Below the pieces are notes generated by a model. It was not told the origin of the DNA. It saw only the letters and a list, made by a program, of their open reading frames with translations, and made no database searches. Positions 1 to 11,400 of a stretch of DNA of 64,000 bases are shown one piece after another (position 1 is the stretch's first letter; the number at the start of each line of letters is the position of its first letter). The position numbers were made by a program, and so were the translations under genes. This DNA is from Owenweeksia sp. TMED14. Lineage in GTDB: Bacteria; Bacteroidota; Bacteroidia; Flavobacteriales; Schleiferiaceae. Location: contig CATIRS010000038.1 in the NCBI GenBank assembly GCA_949529985.1, positions 1-64,000 of the forward strand, given 5' to 3'.

Positions 1-34
1 CTGAGGGTCGCGAGTTCGAATCTCGTCTTCCGCT
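1..34 (+). tRNA. tRNA-Gly, 3' part only
   Basis: Only the 3' end is inside the window. The T-arm (stem 10-14 with 22-26, loop TTCGAAT) and the acceptor strand CTTCCGC with discriminator T34 are visible, so the 5' acceptor strand should read GCGGAAG. That acceptor with discriminator U is typical of bacterial tRNA-Gly, and a glycine tRNA is expected before tRNA-Thr and tuf in Bacteroidota. The anticodon lies outside the window, so the identity is inferred. Confidence 0.75.
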
Positions 35-46
35 CAAGACACATCA

Positions 47-118
47 GCCGATGTAGCTCAGGGGTAGAGCGTTTCCTTGGTAAGGAAGAGGTCACGGGTT
101 CAATTCCCGTCATTGGCT
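47..118 (+). tRNA. tRNA-Thr (anticodon GGT)
   Basis: A complete cloverleaf is visible. The acceptor GCCGATG (47-53) pairs with CATTGGC (111-117) with one G-U pair, and the discriminator is T118. The D-arm contains AGCTCAGGGGTAGAGC. The anticodon loop TTGGTAA gives GGT, and the T-loop is TTCAATT at 99-105. It lies 56 bases before tuf, as in other Bacteroidota, and is probably co-transcribed with it. Confidence 0.95.
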
Positions 119-174
119 CGAAAACAGTTTCTTTTTTTTTCTTTGGGTTCAATTTCAACTAATAATTAAATATC

Positions 175-1359
175 ATGGCTAAGGAGAATTTCGTGCGTAA
201 CAAACCGCACCTTAATATAGGCACCATCGGTCACGTTGATCATGGTAAAACAACTTTAACTGCTGCTATAACTACGGTTTTAGCAAAGGCAGGATTATCC
301 GATCTGCGAAGTTTCGAATCTATCGATTCTGCGCCGGAGGAGAAAGAACGTGGTATTACGATTAATACTGCTCACGTTGAGTATGAGACGGCGAATCGTC
401 ACTATGCTCATGTTGATTGTCCAGGACACGCTGATTATGTCAAAAACATGGTTACCGGAGCTGCTCAAATGGACGGTGCAATTTTGGTTGTGGCTTCCAC
501 CGATGGTCCGATGCCCCAAACTAGAGAACATATTCTTTTGGCGCGTCAGGTAGGTGTGCCTCGTGTTGTCGTATTCATGAATAAAGTGGATATGGTTGAT
601 GATGAGGAGCTTCTTGAGTTAGTAGAAATGGAGATTCGTGATCTACTTACTTTTTACAAGTATGATGGTGATAATACTCCTGTTATTCAAGGTTCTGCAT
701 TAGGAGGTTTGAACGGAGAAGAAGCCTGGGTTGGTAAAATCATGGAATTGATGGAAGCATGCGATACTTACATTGAGCAACCAAAGCGTGAAATAGACAA
801 AGACTTTTTAATGCCTGTAGAAGATGTATTTACAATAACAGGTCGAGGAACGGTTGCGACTGGTCGAATTGAAACCGGAGTTGGTCTTACAGGTGATGTT
901 GTTGACATTATTGGTTACGGAGACGAGAAATTATCATCAACAATTACTGGTGTTGAAATGTTTCGTAAGATTTTAGATCGCGGAGAGGCTGGTGATAATG
1001 TTGGGCTTTTGTTGCGCGGTATAGAGAAGTCAGATATTCGTCGAGGTATGGTTATTTGTAAGCCAAATTCCCAAAAGCCGGCAAGTAAGTTTAAAGCAGA
1101 GGTTTATATTCTTAAAAAAGAAGAGGGAGGTCGTCACACACCTTTTCATAATAAATATCGTCCTCAATTTTACTTACGTACTACGGATGTGACGGGCGAA
1201 ATCATGCTTGGCGATGGCGTTGAAATGGTAATGCCTGGCGATAATCTTTCAATTGAAGTTAACTTAATTGCTCCAGTTGCAGTTAGTAAAGGATTGCGTT
1301 TTGCTATTCGTGAAGGTGGTCGTACTGTTGGTGCTGGTCAGGTTACGGAGGTTTTATAG
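175..1359 (+). CDS. tuf: Elongation factor Tu
   Basis: EF-Tu is the GTPase that delivers aminoacyl-tRNA to the ribosomal A site. At 394 residues it has the family length. The G-domain motifs are intact: GHVDHGKT at residues 19-26, RGITI at 59-63, DCPGH at 81-85 and NKVD at 136-139. The two beta-barrel domains follow, and the protein ends in the usual GAGQVTEVL. It begins with the expected MAKENFVR, which fixes the start. It sits between tRNA-Thr and tRNA-Trp, and a hairpin with a T-tract follows it. No start-proximal Shine-Dalgarno sequence is visible. No other tuf copy occurs in the window. Confidence 0.99.
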   Translation: MAKENFVRNKPHLNIGTIGHVDHGKTTLTAAITTVLAKAGLSDLRSFESIDSAPEEKERGITINTAHVEYETANRHYAHVDCPGHADYVKNMVTGAAQMDGAILVVASTDGPMPQTREHILLARQVGVPRVVVFMNKVDMVDDEELLELVEMEIRDLLTFYKYDGDNTPVIQGSALGGLNGEEAWVGKIMELMEACDTYIEQPKREIDKDFLMPVEDVFTITGRGTVATGRIETGVGLTGDVVDIIGYGDEKLSSTITGVEMFRKILDRGEAGDNVGLLLRGIEKSDIRRGMVICKPNSQKPASKFKAEVYILKKEEGGRHTPFHNKYRPQFYLRTTDVTGEIMLGDGVEMVMPGDNLSIEVNLIAPVAVSKGLRFAIREGGRTVGAGQVTEVL

Positions 1360-1397
1360 AGTAATAATAAAAACACCGAAAATTGAAATGGGGTAAA

Positions 1398-1427
1398 ATC
1401 TTGGTAATCCAAGATCCTATTCTTTTT
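1398..1427 (+). terminator. Hairpin with T-tract after tuf
   Basis: ATCTTGG (1398-1404) pairs perfectly with CCAAGAT (1409-1415) around a TAAT loop, and a T-rich run ends in five Ts at 1423-1427. This looks like an intrinsic terminator, perhaps a leaky one, because tRNA-Trp starts only three bases later. It could also be a processing signal that separates tuf mRNA from the tRNA. Termination has not been shown. Confidence 0.55.
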
Positions 1428-1429
1428 AA

Positions 1430-1500
1430 ACGGGTGTAGTTCAAGGGTAGAATAGTGGTCTCCAAAACCATTGATGGGAGTTCGAATCTCTCCACCCGTG
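1430..1500 (+). tRNA. tRNA-Trp (anticodon CCA)
   Basis: The acceptor ACGGGTG (1430-1436) pairs with CACCCGT (1493-1499), and the discriminator is G1500 as expected for bacterial tRNA-Trp. The anticodon loop CTCCAAA (1460-1466) carries CCA. The T-loop TTCGAAT at 1481-1487 is flanked by a five-pair stem with one G-U. Its place between tuf and secE is the standard bacteroidetal arrangement. Confidence 0.96.
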
Positions 1501-1526
1501 CTAAAAATGATTAACAAAAAAAGCTA

Positions 1527-1721
1527 ATGGAAACAATAAGCAAATACATCAAAGAGTCATATATTGAGTTTGTGCAGCGCGCAACTTGGCCTTCTTGGGC
1601 TAGTTTGCAGCGAAGTACTATTGTTGTAATTGTTGGTTCTTTAGTTTTTGCATTGGCTATTTTTGTCATGGATAAAATAATTACTCAGGTTTTAGATTTT
1701 ATTTATACACTTTTTGCTTAA
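1527..1721 (+). CDS. secE: Preprotein translocase subunit SecE
   Basis: SecE is the small clamp subunit of the SecYEG protein-export channel in the inner membrane. This is the short single-span form, 64 residues. An amphipathic N-terminal part contains the conserved stretch FVQRATWPSW (residues 14-23), followed by one membrane segment at roughly 32-58. The length is normal for organisms with one-span SecE. nusG starts three bases after its stop, so the two are surely co-transcribed, and tRNA-Trp lies 26 bases upstream. The secE-nusG pair is conserved across bacteria, which makes the call firm despite the small size. Confidence 0.95.
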   Translation: METISKYIKESYIEFVQRATWPSWASLQRSTIVVIVGSLVFALAIFVMDKIITQVLDFIYTLFA

Positions 1722-1724
1722 AAT

Positions 1725-2282
1725 ATGATGACTACAACTGAAGAAATGAAGTGGTATGCTGTTCGAGCCATCAGTGGTAAGGAGACCAAGACTAAGCATT
1801 ACATTGAAACAGAAATGGCCCGTACGGGAATGTCTGAGCTGTTAGGTCAAGTTTTAATTCCTACTGAAAAAGTTTATCAGATACGGAACGGAAAAAAAGT
1901 GCTTAAGGAACGGAATTTTTTCCCCGGTTACATAATGGTCGAAGCAGTTCTGACAGGCGAGTTTGCTCATACTTTAAAAAATGTTACTAATGTTATAGGT
2001 TTCTTAAGTGAAACAAAAGGTGGTAAACCTACTCCTCTTAGATCAAATGAGGTCAACAGAATGTTGGGCAAAGTCGACGAACTAGCAGAGTCTGCTGAGC
2101 ATGTTTCTATACCTTTTGTCATTGGTGAGTCCGTTAAAGTTATTGATGGTCCGTTTAGAGACTTCATTGGGAATGTAGAGAGGATAATGGAAGATAAGCG
2201 AAAGCTGGAAGTTATGGTAAAAATATTCGGTCGTAGAACACCTCTCGAGCTAAGTTTTATGCAAGTTGAGAAAGAAAATTAG
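1725..2282 (+). CDS. nusG: Transcription termination/antitermination protein NusG
   Basis: NusG binds RNA polymerase, suppresses pausing and couples transcription to Rho or the ribosome. The 185 residues show an N-terminal NGN domain beginning KWYAVRAISGKE, with the FFPGYIMVE segment typical of the family. A C-terminal KOW domain follows around residues 130-180 (VKVIDGPFRDFIGNVERI). Two ATG codons lie in tandem at the start (1725 and 1728), and either may be used. It is packed three bases behind secE, and rplK starts 75 bases further on. A short hairpin without a T-tract (2284-2297) lies in that gap. Confidence 0.97.
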   Translation: MMTTTEEMKWYAVRAISGKETKTKHYIETEMARTGMSELLGQVLIPTEKVYQIRNGKKVLKERNFFPGYIMVEAVLTGEFAHTLKNVTNVIGFLSETKGGKPTPLRSNEVNRMLGKVDELAESAEHVSIPFVIGESVKVIDGPFRDFIGNVERIMEDKRKLEVMVKIFGRRTPLELSFMQVEKEN

Positions 2283-2357
2283 ATTCACTTTTGTGAAAGA
2301 AAATAAAATTGTAAATAAAGAATGAGCTTTTTATCAAAGCGATAATAAAATTAAAAA

Positions 2358-2801
2358 ATGGCAAAAGAAATAAGTGCATTGTTAAAACTCCAGGTTCGCG
2401 GTGGTGCTGCGAATCCATCACCACCAGTAGGCCCGGCATTGGGATCTAAGGGTGTGAACATCATGGAATTCTGCAAACAGTTCAATGCCCGTACTCAAGA
2501 TAAAGCTGGAAAACTGCTCCCTGTCGTGATCACTGTTTATGCTGATAAATCTTTTAACTTCATTATTAAGCAGCCCCCTGTTGCTGTGCAACTTTTGGAA
2601 TCAGCAAAACTTAAAAGTGGGTCTGGTGTTCCTAATCTTGAGAAGGTTGGTAAAGTCACATGGGTCCAGATCCAAGCTATTGCTGAAAATAAAATGAGCG
2701 ATTTAAACTGTTTTACAATATCATCAGCAATGGAAATGGTAGCTGGTACTGCTCGCAGTATGGGTTTAACTGTAAGTGGTTCTAAACCAAGCAATAACTA
2801 A
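2358..2801 (+). CDS. rplK: 50S ribosomal protein L11
   Basis: L11 is part of the GTPase-associated centre of the large subunit, where it binds 23S rRNA with the L10-L12 stalk. At 147 residues it is slightly longer than usual because of a short C-terminal tail ending SGSKPSNN. The conserved start [20 protein letters not shown] (residues 9-28) and the C-terminal rRNA-binding domain with GTARSMGL are clear. rplA begins seven bases after the stop. In many bacteria L1 represses this pair by binding the mRNA. No such site could be assigned here. Confidence 0.98.
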   Translation: MAKEISALLKLQVRGGAANPSPPVGPALGSKGVNIMEFCKQFNARTQDKAGKLLPVVITVYADKSFNFIIKQPPVAVQLLESAKLKSGSGVPNLEKVGKVTWVQIQAIAENKMSDLNCFTISSAMEMVAGTARSMGLTVSGSKPSNN

Positions 2802-2808
2802 TTTAAAA

Positions 2809-3498
2809 ATGGCAAAACTGACCAAAAATCGTAAAAACGCAGAGGCGAAAATTATTCCAGGAAAGGTATATTCTTTAGAAGATGCTTCTTCATTAATTAA
2901 GGAAGTTAGTACAAGTAAATTTGATGGCTCCGTAGACCTTGCTATTAGACTCGGTGTTGATCCTAGAAAGGCAAACCAAATGGTTCGTGGGGTGGTTAGC
3001 TTGCCCAATGGTAGTGGAAAAACTATTCGCGTTTTAGCCTTGGTTACACCTGATAAAGAGGCTGAAGCAAAAGAAGCTGGTGCTGATTTTGTAGGGATGG
3101 ATGAATACCTTGCTAAGATTAAATCCGGTTGGACTGATGTTGATGTTATTATTACTGTTCCTGCGGCAATGGGCAAACTGGGACCTTTAGGACGTATCCT
3201 TGGCCCTCGTGGTCTAATGCCTAATCCGAAATCAGGCACGGTAACGATGGATGTAGGTAAAGCCGTTCGTGAAGTGAAAGCCGGTAAAATTGATTTTAAG
3301 GTTGATCGTTATGGAATTATTCATGCAGGTATTGGTAAAATATCATTTTCGCCAGATCAAATACAAGAAAATGCGAGTGAGGTAATTAATTCCATTGTTA
3401 AAATGAAACCGACGTCTGCGAAAGGTACTTATATGCGCAGTGTTACACTCAGCCCGACTATGGGTCCAGGTATAGCTGTTGAAGTAAAAAATGCTTAA
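2809..3498 (+). CDS. rplA: 50S ribosomal protein L1
   Basis: L1 forms the mobile stalk next to the ribosomal E site. The start was placed at ATG 2809 (MAKLTKNRK). An earlier in-frame start at 2776 lies inside rplK and would add eleven residues not found in L1. The resulting 229 residues match the family length. The signature region around residues 115-140 ([20 protein letters not shown]) is intact. It lies between rplK (7-base gap) and rplJ (12-base gap). Because the gap to rplJ is so short, there is no room for the long L10 leader known in enterobacteria. Confidence 0.97.
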   Translation: MAKLTKNRKNAEAKIIPGKVYSLEDASSLIKEVSTSKFDGSVDLAIRLGVDPRKANQMVRGVVSLPNGSGKTIRVLALVTPDKEAEAKEAGADFVGMDEYLAKIKSGWTDVDVIITVPAAMGKLGPLGRILGPRGLMPNPKSGTVTMDVGKAVREVKAGKIDFKVDRYGIIHAGIGKISFSPDQIQENASEVINSIVKMKPTSAKGTYMRSVTLSPTMGPGIAVEVKNA

Positions 3499-3510
3499 TT
3501 TATTAGTCTT

Positions 3511-4035
3511 ATGACACGAGAAGAAAAAAATTTATTAATTGATAGTCTTACTACAATTTTAGAATCATCTCCCACGGTCTATATCACAGATATAGAGGGT
3601 CTTGATTCAGCAAATTCTAGTTCTTTGCGTCGAGCCTGCCACAAGGCCGATGTAAAGATTACTGTAGTTAAAAATGCTCTTTTAAATAAAGCGATGGAAA
3701 GATCCACCAAAGATTTTGGTGAACTTTCATCTGTACTTAAAGGTAACTCGAGTATTATGATTGCTGATACGGGTAACCTTCCAGCAAAATTGATAAAGGA
3801 ATTCCGAAAGAAGAGTGAAAAGCCTCTTTTGAAAGGAGCCTATGTGGAAGAAACCATATATATTGGTGATGACCAACTCGATATGTTAACTAGCTTGAAA
3901 TCTAAGAATGAATTGATTGGGGACGTTATCCTGCTTCTGCAGAGCCCAATTAATAATGTGATTTCTGGACTTCAAGCCGGCAGTGGTCAAACCATTTCTG
4001 GATTGATCAAGACGCTTGAAGAGCGCCACTCTTAA
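3511..4035 (+). CDS. rplJ: 50S ribosomal protein L10
   Basis: L10 anchors the L7/L12 dimers to 23S rRNA at the base of the stalk. The 174 residues fit the family. The N-terminal part (MTREEKNLLIDSLTTILESS) and the segment KITVVKNALLNKA around residue 50 are typical, and the C-terminal helix that holds L12 is predicted at the end. It follows rplA by 12 bases and precedes rplL by 52 bases. In other bacteria the L10-L12 complex represses its own mRNA through a leader, but no obvious leader element is present between rplA and rplJ. Confidence 0.97.
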   Translation: MTREEKNLLIDSLTTILESSPTVYITDIEGLDSANSSSLRRACHKADVKITVVKNALLNKAMERSTKDFGELSSVLKGNSSIMIADTGNLPAKLIKEFRKKSEKPLLKGAYVEETIYIGDDQLDMLTSLKSKNELIGDVILLLQSPINNVISGLQAGSGQTISGLIKTLEERHS

Positions 4036-4087
4036 CCTAGCTTCAATTTATTTAGTTTGTATAATTTAATTTAAAAAATCAACCAAA

Positions 4088-4465
4088 ATGGCTGACATTA
4101 AAAATCTCGGAGACTCCTTAGTTAATTTGACTGTAAAGGAAGTTAAAGAACTTGCTGACTACCTCAAAGAGGAGTATAGCATTGAACCTGCCGCTGCTGC
4201 TGTAGCTGTTGCTGCTGGCCCCGCTGCTGGTGAAGGTGCCGCAGTTGAAGAAAAATCATCTTTTGATGTTATATTGAAGAGCTCAGGCGCTTCAAAGTTA
4301 GCAGTCGTGAAGGTGGTTAAGGAATTAACAGGCCTAGGGCTTAAAGATGCTAAAGACGTAGTAGATGCGGCTCCAGGTCCTATTAAGGAAGGTGTAAGCA
4401 AAGATGAAGCAGAGGCTCTCAAGAAGCAACTTGAAGACGCTGGAGCTGAAGTTGAGCTTAAGTAA
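4088..4465 (+). CDS. rplL: 50S ribosomal protein L7/L12
   Basis: L7/L12 is the flexible, multi-copy stalk protein that recruits translation factors. At 125 residues it has the standard three parts: an N-terminal dimerisation domain (about 1-33), an alanine-rich hinge (about 34-55) and a C-terminal domain beginning FDVILKSSG and containing the factor-binding helix [15 protein letters not shown]. It is followed by a strong hairpin (4482-4525) and then rpoB. That hairpin may explain how stalk protein, needed in several copies per ribosome, is made in excess over polymerase from the same operon. Confidence 0.98.
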   Translation: MADIKNLGDSLVNLTVKEVKELADYLKEEYSIEPAAAAVAVAAGPAAGEGAAVEEKSSFDVILKSSGASKLAVVKVVKELTGLGLKDAKDVVDAAPGPIKEGVSKDEAEALKKQLEDAGAEVELK

Positions 4466-4481
4466 TTAGCATTTAAAATTC

Positions 4482-4525
4482 AGGTTTGGGTTCTTAAAAC
4501 TTTAGTTTTAAGGCCTAAACCTTTT
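4482..4525 (+). terminator. Putative attenuator or processing hairpin between rplL and rpoB
   Basis: The 5' arm 4482-4500 and the 3' arm 4505-4522 form about 18 pairs around a TTTA loop. The inner part is CTTAAAAC with GTTTTAAG and the outer part is AGGTTT with AAACCT, joined through G-C and G-U pairs with one bulged T. A run of four Ts ends at 4525. This has the shape of a rho-independent terminator. Since rpoB must still be transcribed, partial termination (attenuation) or RNase cleavage is more likely than full termination. Confidence 0.65.
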
Positions 4526-4561
4526 AGTATTTAATTAATATTCATCAATCAGTCGAGCTTT

Positions 4562-7500
4562 ATGGCGCACGTTCAACCGCGAATTAATTTCTCCTCTACT
4601 TTTGCTCAGGCAGATACTCCGGATTTTCTTGATATCCAAATTAAGTCTTTTAGAGATTTTTTTCAAATCGATACGAAACCCGAAAATCGATCTGATGAGG
4701 GCCTTTTCAAAACGTTTAACGAAAATTTTCCAATATCTGATTCTCGTAATCAGTTTGTTTTGGAATTTATCGACTACTTCGTCGATCCTCCTCGTTACCA
4801 AGAGATGGAATGTATTGAGCGTGGCTTAACTTTTAGCGTACCCCTAAAGGCCCGTTTGAAACTATACTGTACTGATCCTGAACACGAGGATTTTGAGACT
4901 ATTGTCCAAGATGTCTATCTGGGAACTATTCCATACATGAGTCCTCGAGGAACATTTGTTGTTAACGGAGCTGAACGCGTCATCGTATCTCAACTTCACC
5001 GATCTCCTGGAGTGTTTTTCGGTCAAAGTTTTCATGCTAATGGTACAAAGTTATATTCCGCTCGTGTTATTCCATTCAAGGGTAGTTGGATCGAATTTGC
5101 TACTGATATCAATAATGTAATGTATGCATATATTGATCGAAAGAAAAAATTACCTGTTACAACTCTTTTTAGAGCCATTGGTTATGAAAGAGATAAGGAT
5201 ATTTTGGAAATATTTGACTTAGCTGAAGAAATTAAGGTTTCTAAAGCTGGTCTTAAACGAACTGTTGGCAGAAAGCTAGCGGCTCGTGTTCTTAAGACGT
5301 GGATTGAAGATTTTGTAGACGAGGACACTGGAGAAGTTGTCTCTATTGAACGAAATGAGGTTATTTTAGATAGAGACACCATAATTGAGAAAGATCATGT
5401 GGCGATGATTTTAGAGGCTGAGGTAACCACCGTTTTACTCCACAAACAAGATATTATCGAAGGTGAGTATTCCATTATATACAACACTCTTCAGAAAGAT
5501 CCGACAAACTCCGAAATTGAGGCTGTTGAGCATATTTATCGTCAATTACGCAATGCCGAGCCACCCGATGAGGAGACTGCTCGAGGAATTATTGATAAAC
5601 TATTCTTTTCTGAACAGAGATATAGCTTAGGCGAAGTTGGGCGTTACAGGTTGAATAATAAATTGAATCTAGATATTGAAAAAGATCAACAGGTTCTTAC
5701 TAAACAAGATATTATTTCAATTATTAAATATTTGATTGAATTAATTAATTCGAAAGCTGAAATTGATGATATCGATCACCTATCTAACCGTCGAGTCAGA
5801 ACAGTTGGCGAGCAAATGGCCAATCAATTTGGAGTGGGTCTAGCAAGAATGGCCCGTACTATCCGTGAAAGGATGAATGTCAGAGATAATGAGGTATTTA
5901 CTCCTGTAGACCTCATCAATGCAAAAACGTTAAGCTCTGTTATTAATTCATTTTTTGGCACTAACCAGCTAAGTCAGTTCATGGATCAAACTAACCCATT
6001 AGCAGAGATAACCCACAAGCGCAGATTGTCTGCTCTTGGACCGGGTGGTCTAAGTCGCGAGCGGGCAGGATTCGAAGTACGTGACGTTCACTATACTCAT
6101 TATGGCAGATTATGCCCGATTGAAACACCTGAAGGACCGAATATTGGTTTAATATCATCTCTTTGTGTTTACGCTAAAGTTAATAGTATGGGCTTTATTG
6201 AGACTCCTTATCGTTCAGTCGACTCAGAAGGTAAAGTTCAGTTAGAAACCGAGCCTTCTTATTATGCTGCCGATGCTGAAGAAAATAAAGTTATTGCTCA
6301 AGCAAATGCTCCACTAAATTCAGATGGTACTTTTGTTAACGATCGCGTTAAGGCAAGAGATGATGGAGATTTTCCAGTGGTTGATCCTAAAAAAGTTGAT
6401 TTAATGGATGTTGCTCCGAATCAGATTGCCTCGATTTCAGCATCACTAATTCCTTTTTTGGAGCATGATGACGCCAATCGTGCCTTGATGGGATCGAACA
6501 TGATGCGTCAAGCGGTTCCTTTATTAAGACCTGAGTCACCTATTGTTGGAACAGGTCTTGAGGTTCAAGTTGCTCATGATTCTCGAGTTTTAATTAATGC
6601 AGAGGGTCCTGGTGTAGTGAAATATGTTGATGCAAAAGAGATTAAAATTGCTTATGATCGTTCTGAAAATGAGGAGCTTGTAAGTTTTGAATCTGCTATT
6701 AAGTCTTATCCGCTCACGAAGTTTTTGAAAACGAATCAGAGCACAACAATTAATCTGAAACCGATAGTCAAATCTGGAGAGCGAGTCGATCTGGGCCAAG
6801 TTTTGTGTGAAGGTTATGCAACTCAAGGCGGAGAATTGGCTCTAGGACGTAATTTATTGGTCTCATTTATGCCTTGGAAAGGATATAATTTTGAGGATGC
6901 AATTGTTATTAACGAAAGAGTCGTTAGAGAAGATATTTTTACGTCCATCCACATGGATGAGTATACTTTAGATGTCCGCGACACGAAGCTTGGCATGGAG
7001 GAATTGACCTCCGACATTCCCAATGTCAGTGAGGAGGCAACTAAAGATCTTGACGAGAACGGGATTATACGTATTGGAGCCGAGGTTAATCCAGGTGATA
7101 TTCTCATTGGGAAGATTACACCAAAAGGAGAAAGTGATCCTTCACCAGAAGAGAAGCTTCTGCGTGCAATATTTGGGGATAAAGCTGGCGATGTAAAAGA
7201 TGCCTCTTTGAAAGCCTCTCCATCTTTGCATGGAGTGGTCATTGATAAAAAGTTATTTAGTCGAAGCGTTAAGGATAAACGTCAACGCATAAGAGATAAA
7301 GAAGAACTTCAATCACTCGAATTGAAATTCAATCTGCAGTTAGACGAATTGAGGATTATCTTAATAGAAAAGCTTGCTAAGCTTGTTGCAGGGAAAACAT
7401 GTCAAGGAGTCACAAATGACTTAAATGAGGAAATTGTGGCAAAGGGCACCAAGTTTACTTTAAAGATTTTGAATGGAATCGCTGATTATACACACCTAAC

Positions 7501-8371
7501 CGGTGGTATTTGGACAACAGATGATACTCGTAATAAGTCAATCGATAACCTTCTTCACAATTATAAGATTAAAGAAAGTGATATGGGCGGTGTTTATCGC
7601 CGTCAGAAATTTACTATTTCGGTAGGTGATGAACTTCCGGCCGGTATAGTTAAAATGGCAAAAGTTATCATTGCTAAAAAACGCAAACTCAAAGTTGGTG
7701 ATAAGATGGCTGGACGTCATGGAAATAAGGGTATTGTTGCTAAAATTGTAAGAGAAGAGGATATGCCTTTCTTAGAAGATGGGACTCCAGTTGATATTGT
7801 TTTGAATCCATTAGGAGTTCCCTCTCGAATGAATATTGGACAGATTTACGAAACTGTACTTGGTTGGGCCGGTCTTAAAACTGGAGAAAAATTCGCGACA
7901 CCTATTTTTGATGGGGCTACTCTCGATCAAATAACAGGATATACAGAAGAAGCTGGTATTCCTACTTTTGGTCATACTCAGTTGTTCGATGGTGGAACCG
8001 GTGTTGCATTCGATCAGAAAGCAACAGTAGGGGTTATTTATATGCTTAAACTGGGGCATATGGTGGATGATAAGATGCACGCTCGTTCAATAGGGCCCTA
8101 TTCTTTGATCACTCAGCAACCATTAGGTGGCAAGGCCCAGTTTGGTGGTCAGCGATTTGGTGAGATGGAAGTATGGGCTTTAGAGGCATTTGGTGCATCA
8201 AATATTTTACGTGAGATCCTTACTGTGAAATCGGATGACGTTATCGGTCGTGCCAAAACATATGAAGCGATAGTTAAAGGTGATCGTATGCCTGAACCAG
8301 GAATTCCTGAGTCTTTCAACGTTTTACTTCATGAATTACAAGGACTCGGATTAAAAGTCAATTTAGACTAA
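4562..8371 (+). CDS. rpoB: DNA-directed RNA polymerase subunit beta
   Basis: This is the second-largest catalytic subunit of RNA polymerase. The 1269 residues match the usual bacteroidetal length. The rifampicin-binding region is recognisable from about residue 463, with [30 protein letters not shown] and [14 protein letters not shown]. Wild-type-like residues stand at the classical resistance positions that can be read by eye. Near the C terminus are [12 protein letters not shown] and the [18 protein letters not shown] segment that contacts beta-prime. It is preceded by the rplL-rpoB hairpin and followed after 36 bases by rpoC. Confidence 0.99.
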   Translation: MAHVQPRINFSSTFAQADTPDFLDIQIKSFRDFFQIDTKPENRSDEGLFKTFNENFPISDSRNQFVLEFIDYFVDPPRYQEMECIERGLTFSVPLKARLKLYCTDPEHEDFETIVQDVYLGTIPYMSPRGTFVVNGAERVIVSQLHRSPGVFFGQSFHANGTKLYSARVIPFKGSWIEFATDINNVMYAYIDRKKKLPVTTLFRAIGYERDKDILEIFDLAEEIKVSKAGLKRTVGRKLAARVLKTWIEDFVDEDTGEVVSIERNEVILDRDTIIEKDHVAMILEAEVTTVLLHKQDIIEGEYSIIYNTLQKDPTNSEIEAVEHIYRQLRNAEPPDEETARGIIDKLFFSEQRYSLGEVGRYRLNNKLNLDIEKDQQVLTKQDIISIIKYLIELINSKAEIDDIDHLSNRRVRTVGEQMANQFGVGLARMARTIRERMNVRDNEVFTPVDLINAKTLSSVINSFFGTNQLSQFMDQTNPLAEITHKRRLSALGPGGLSRERAGFEVRDVHYTHYGRLCPIETPEGPNIGLISSLCVYAKVNSMGFIETPYRSVDSEGKVQLETEPSYYAADAEENKVIAQANAPLNSDGTFVNDRVKARDDGDFPVVDPKKVDLMDVAPNQIASISASLIPFLEHDDANRALMGSNMMRQAVPLLRPESPIVGTGLEVQVAHDSRVLINAEGPGVVKYVDAKEIKIAYDRSENEELVSFESAIKSYPLTKFLKTNQSTTINLKPIVKSGERVDLGQVLCEGYATQGGELALGRNLLVSFMPWKGYNFEDAIVINERVVREDIFTSIHMDEYTLDVRDTKLGMEELTSDIPNVSEEATKDLDENGIIRIGAEVNPGDILIGKITPKGESDPSPEEKLLRAIFGDKAGDVKDASLKASPSLHGVVIDKKLFSRSVKDKRQRIRDKEELQSLELKFNLQLDELRIILIEKLAKLVAGKTCQGVTNDLNEEIVAKGTKFTLKILNGIADYTHLTGGIWTTDDTRNKSIDNLLHNYKIKESDMGGVYRRQKFTISVGDELPAGIVKMAKVIIAKKRKLKVGDKMAGRHGNKGIVAKIVREEDMPFLEDGTPVDIVLNPLGVPSRMNIGQIYETVLGWAGLKTGEKFATPIFDGATLDQITGYTEEAGIPTFGHTQLFDGGTGVAFDQKATVGVIYMLKLGHMVDDKMHARSIGPYSLITQQPLGGKAQFGGQRFGEMEVWALEAFGASNILREILTVKSDDVIGRAKTYEAIVKGDRMPEPGIPESFNVLLHELQGLGLKVNLD

Positions 8372-8407
8372 TTCAAATCATCTGAAAAATATACTGATAG
8401 AATAGCA

Positions 8408-11400
8408 ATGAGAAAATCAGAAACAAACACAACAGGTAGTTTTCAATCCATAACGATTGGACTAGCGTCACCGGAGTTCCTATTGGAACGTTCTAGTGGA
8501 GAGGTATTAAAGCCAGAAACGATTAATTATAGAACCCATAAGCCTGAACGCGATGGACTTTTCTGTGAACGAATTTTTGGTCCCGTTAAGGACTTTGAGT
8601 GTGCCTGCGGAAAATACAAGCGTATTCGTTACAAGGGGATTGTTTGTGATCGCTGTGGAGTTGAAGTTACAGAGAAAAAGGTTCGTCGTGAACGTATCGG
8701 ACATATCAACCTCGTAGTACCTGTTGCCCATATTTGGTACTTCCGTTCATTACCTAATAAAATTGGATATTTATTAGGGGTTCCAACGAAAAAATTGGAT
8801 ATGATAATATATTATGAAAGATATATTGTTATTCAAAATGGACTTGCTGTGGATCATGAAGGCAATGAATTTGTTCACATGCAGTTCTTAACTGAAGAGG
8901 AATACTTGGATGCCTTAGATAGACTGCCTGCTGAGAATATGTATCTAGATGATACCGATCCCACCAAGTTTATTGCTAAAATGGGCGCTGAAGCTTTATT
9001 AATGCTTTTAAATCGTCTCGATTTAGATAAACTTTCCTATGACCTAAGAGATAAAGCTGCTAAAGAGACTTCCCAACAACGCAAACAAGAAGCTTTGAAA
9101 CGACTGAAGGTTGTTGAATCTATGCGTGACGCTAATTCTAGAATGGAAAATAGACCAGAATGGATGCTCGTTAAAGTTGTTCCTATTATTCCGCCAGAAT
9201 TGAGACCACTGGTCCCTCTGGATGGTGGACGTTTCGCTACATCTGATCTCAATGACCTATATCGTAGGGTTATAATTCGTAATAATCGTTTGAAACGATT
9301 ACTTGAAATCAAAGCTCCTGAGGTCATTTTGCGAAACGAGAAACGAATGTTACAAGAGTCTGTGGATAGCTTGTATGATAACACTAGAAAGGCTAGTGCT
9401 GTCAAGACAGAAAGCAATAGACCACTAAAGTCTTTGAGTGATAGTCTCAAGGGCAAGCAGGGTAGATTTAGACAGAATTTACTTGGGAAACGCGTTGATT
9501 ATTCTGCTCGTTCAGTTATTGTAATTGGACCAGACTTAAAACTTCATGAATGCGGACTTCCTAAAGGTATGGCTGCAGAATTGTACAAGCCTTTTATTGT
9601 GCGTAAGCTTATTGAACGCGGTATAGTTAAGACTGTCAAGTCAGCAAAGAAAATCATTGATAATCGCGAAGCTGTTGTTTGGGATATTCTCGAGAACGTA
9701 ATGAAAGGTCATCCGGTATTACTTAACCGTGCCCCTACTCTGCATAGATTAGGTATCCAGGCATTTCAACCTAAAATGATTGAAGGTAAAGCAATACAGC
9801 TTCACCCGCTTACTTGTACGGCTTTTAATGCTGACTTTGATGGTGATCAAATGGCGGTCCATCTTCCTCTTGGACCTGCAGCAATTTTGGAGGCTCAAAT
9901 TTTGATGCTCGCATCTCACAATATACTTAATCCTGCCAATGGATCTCCGATAACAGTCCCTTCTCAAGATATGGTATTGGGTTTGTATTATATGACGAAG
10001 GCTAAAAGAAATTTGCCTGGTGATCCAGTAAAGGGCGAAGGGATGACTTTCTACTCATCTGAAGAAGTTAATATTGCATACAATGAGAAGCTTGTTGACC
10101 TAAACGCTTATGTCAAGGTTAGAACTTTAGTTGATAGTGTTGCAAATGGCGAATTAGTTCTCAAGGTTATTGAAACTAGTGTCGGTAGAGTTTTATTCAA
10201 TCAAGTTGTACCTGAAGGTGTTGGATTCATTAATGAGGTTCTTACAAAAAAAGCATTGCGAGATATTATTGCACATGTTTTAACAAGGACGGATGTGCCA
10301 CGAACTGCAAAGTTTTTAGATGATATGAAGGATCTGGGATATTCTAATGCATTTTTTGGAGGGTTATCTTTCTCCTTAGGTGATATTATGGTTCCAGAGA
10401 TAAAGGAATCGTTGATTAGTGGCGCCGATAGTGAAGTTGAAGGGATACTTGCCAACTACAATATGGGTTTAATAACCAATAATGAAAGATATAATCAGGT
10501 TATCGATGTTTGGACTAATGCGAATGCACGACTAACTCAATCTGCTATGTCTCAGCTTATTAATGATCGTCAAGGGTTTAATCCAATTTATATGATGTTG
10601 GATTCCGGCGCACGTGGATCTAAAGAGCAGATTCGTCAGCTTTCAGGAATGCGAGGTCTGATGGCTAAGCCTCAAAAATCTAATTCTGGGGGCGGGGAAA
10701 TCATAGAAAATCCAATTATATCAAACTTTAAGGAAGGACTCTCTATTCTTGAGTACTTTATATCAACTCATGGAGCTCGAAAAGGTTTGGCTGATACCGC
10801 TCTCAAAACTGCAGATGCAGGATACCTTACCAGACGACTACACGACGTGGCTCAGGATGTTATTGTAAATCAAGATGATTGTGGAACTCTGCGTGGCCTT
10901 GAAATACATCCTCTTCGTAAGAATGATGAAATAGTTGAGTCATTATCTGAGAGAATATCAGGACGTGTTTCTCTTCTGGAGGTGGTTGATCCACTTACTG
11001 GTGAAATTTATGTTAATTCTGGTGATATGATTTCAGATTTGACTGCTTCGAAAATTGATAAGTCTCCCTTAGAGAGCATAGAGGTTCGATCTCCACTTAC
11101 TTGTGAAAGTAAAAAAGGTATTTGTGCCAAATGTTATGGACGTAATTTATCTACTGCAAAATTTGTTCAAACAGGTGAGGCAGTAGGTGTTTTAGCGGCC
11201 CAATCAATTGGAGAGCCCGGAACTCAGCTGACCCTGAGAACTTTCCACGTAGGTGGAACTGCCGGTAACGTTTCAGAGGTAAGTAGTCTAACAGCAAAAT
11301 TTGATGGTGTAATTGAGCTTGAAGAAGTCCGCACGGTTGTTAGTGAATCCAGTGAAGGAGGAAAATCTAATATTGTTATAGGGCGTACTGGTGAAATGCG

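Noticed and set aside
2284-2297. Small hairpin TTCAC-TTTT-GTGAA after nusG
   Set aside because: Only five pairs and no T-tract. It lies in the 75-base gap before rplK and could arise by chance, so it is not called as a terminator or L1-binding leader.
2766-3239. Long open frame on the reverse strand across rplA
   Set aside because: It is a mirror frame of strongly conserved ribosomal protein genes, has no homology sense and arises from codon bias. Similar antisense frames over rpoB, rpoC and parC were dismissed for the same reason.
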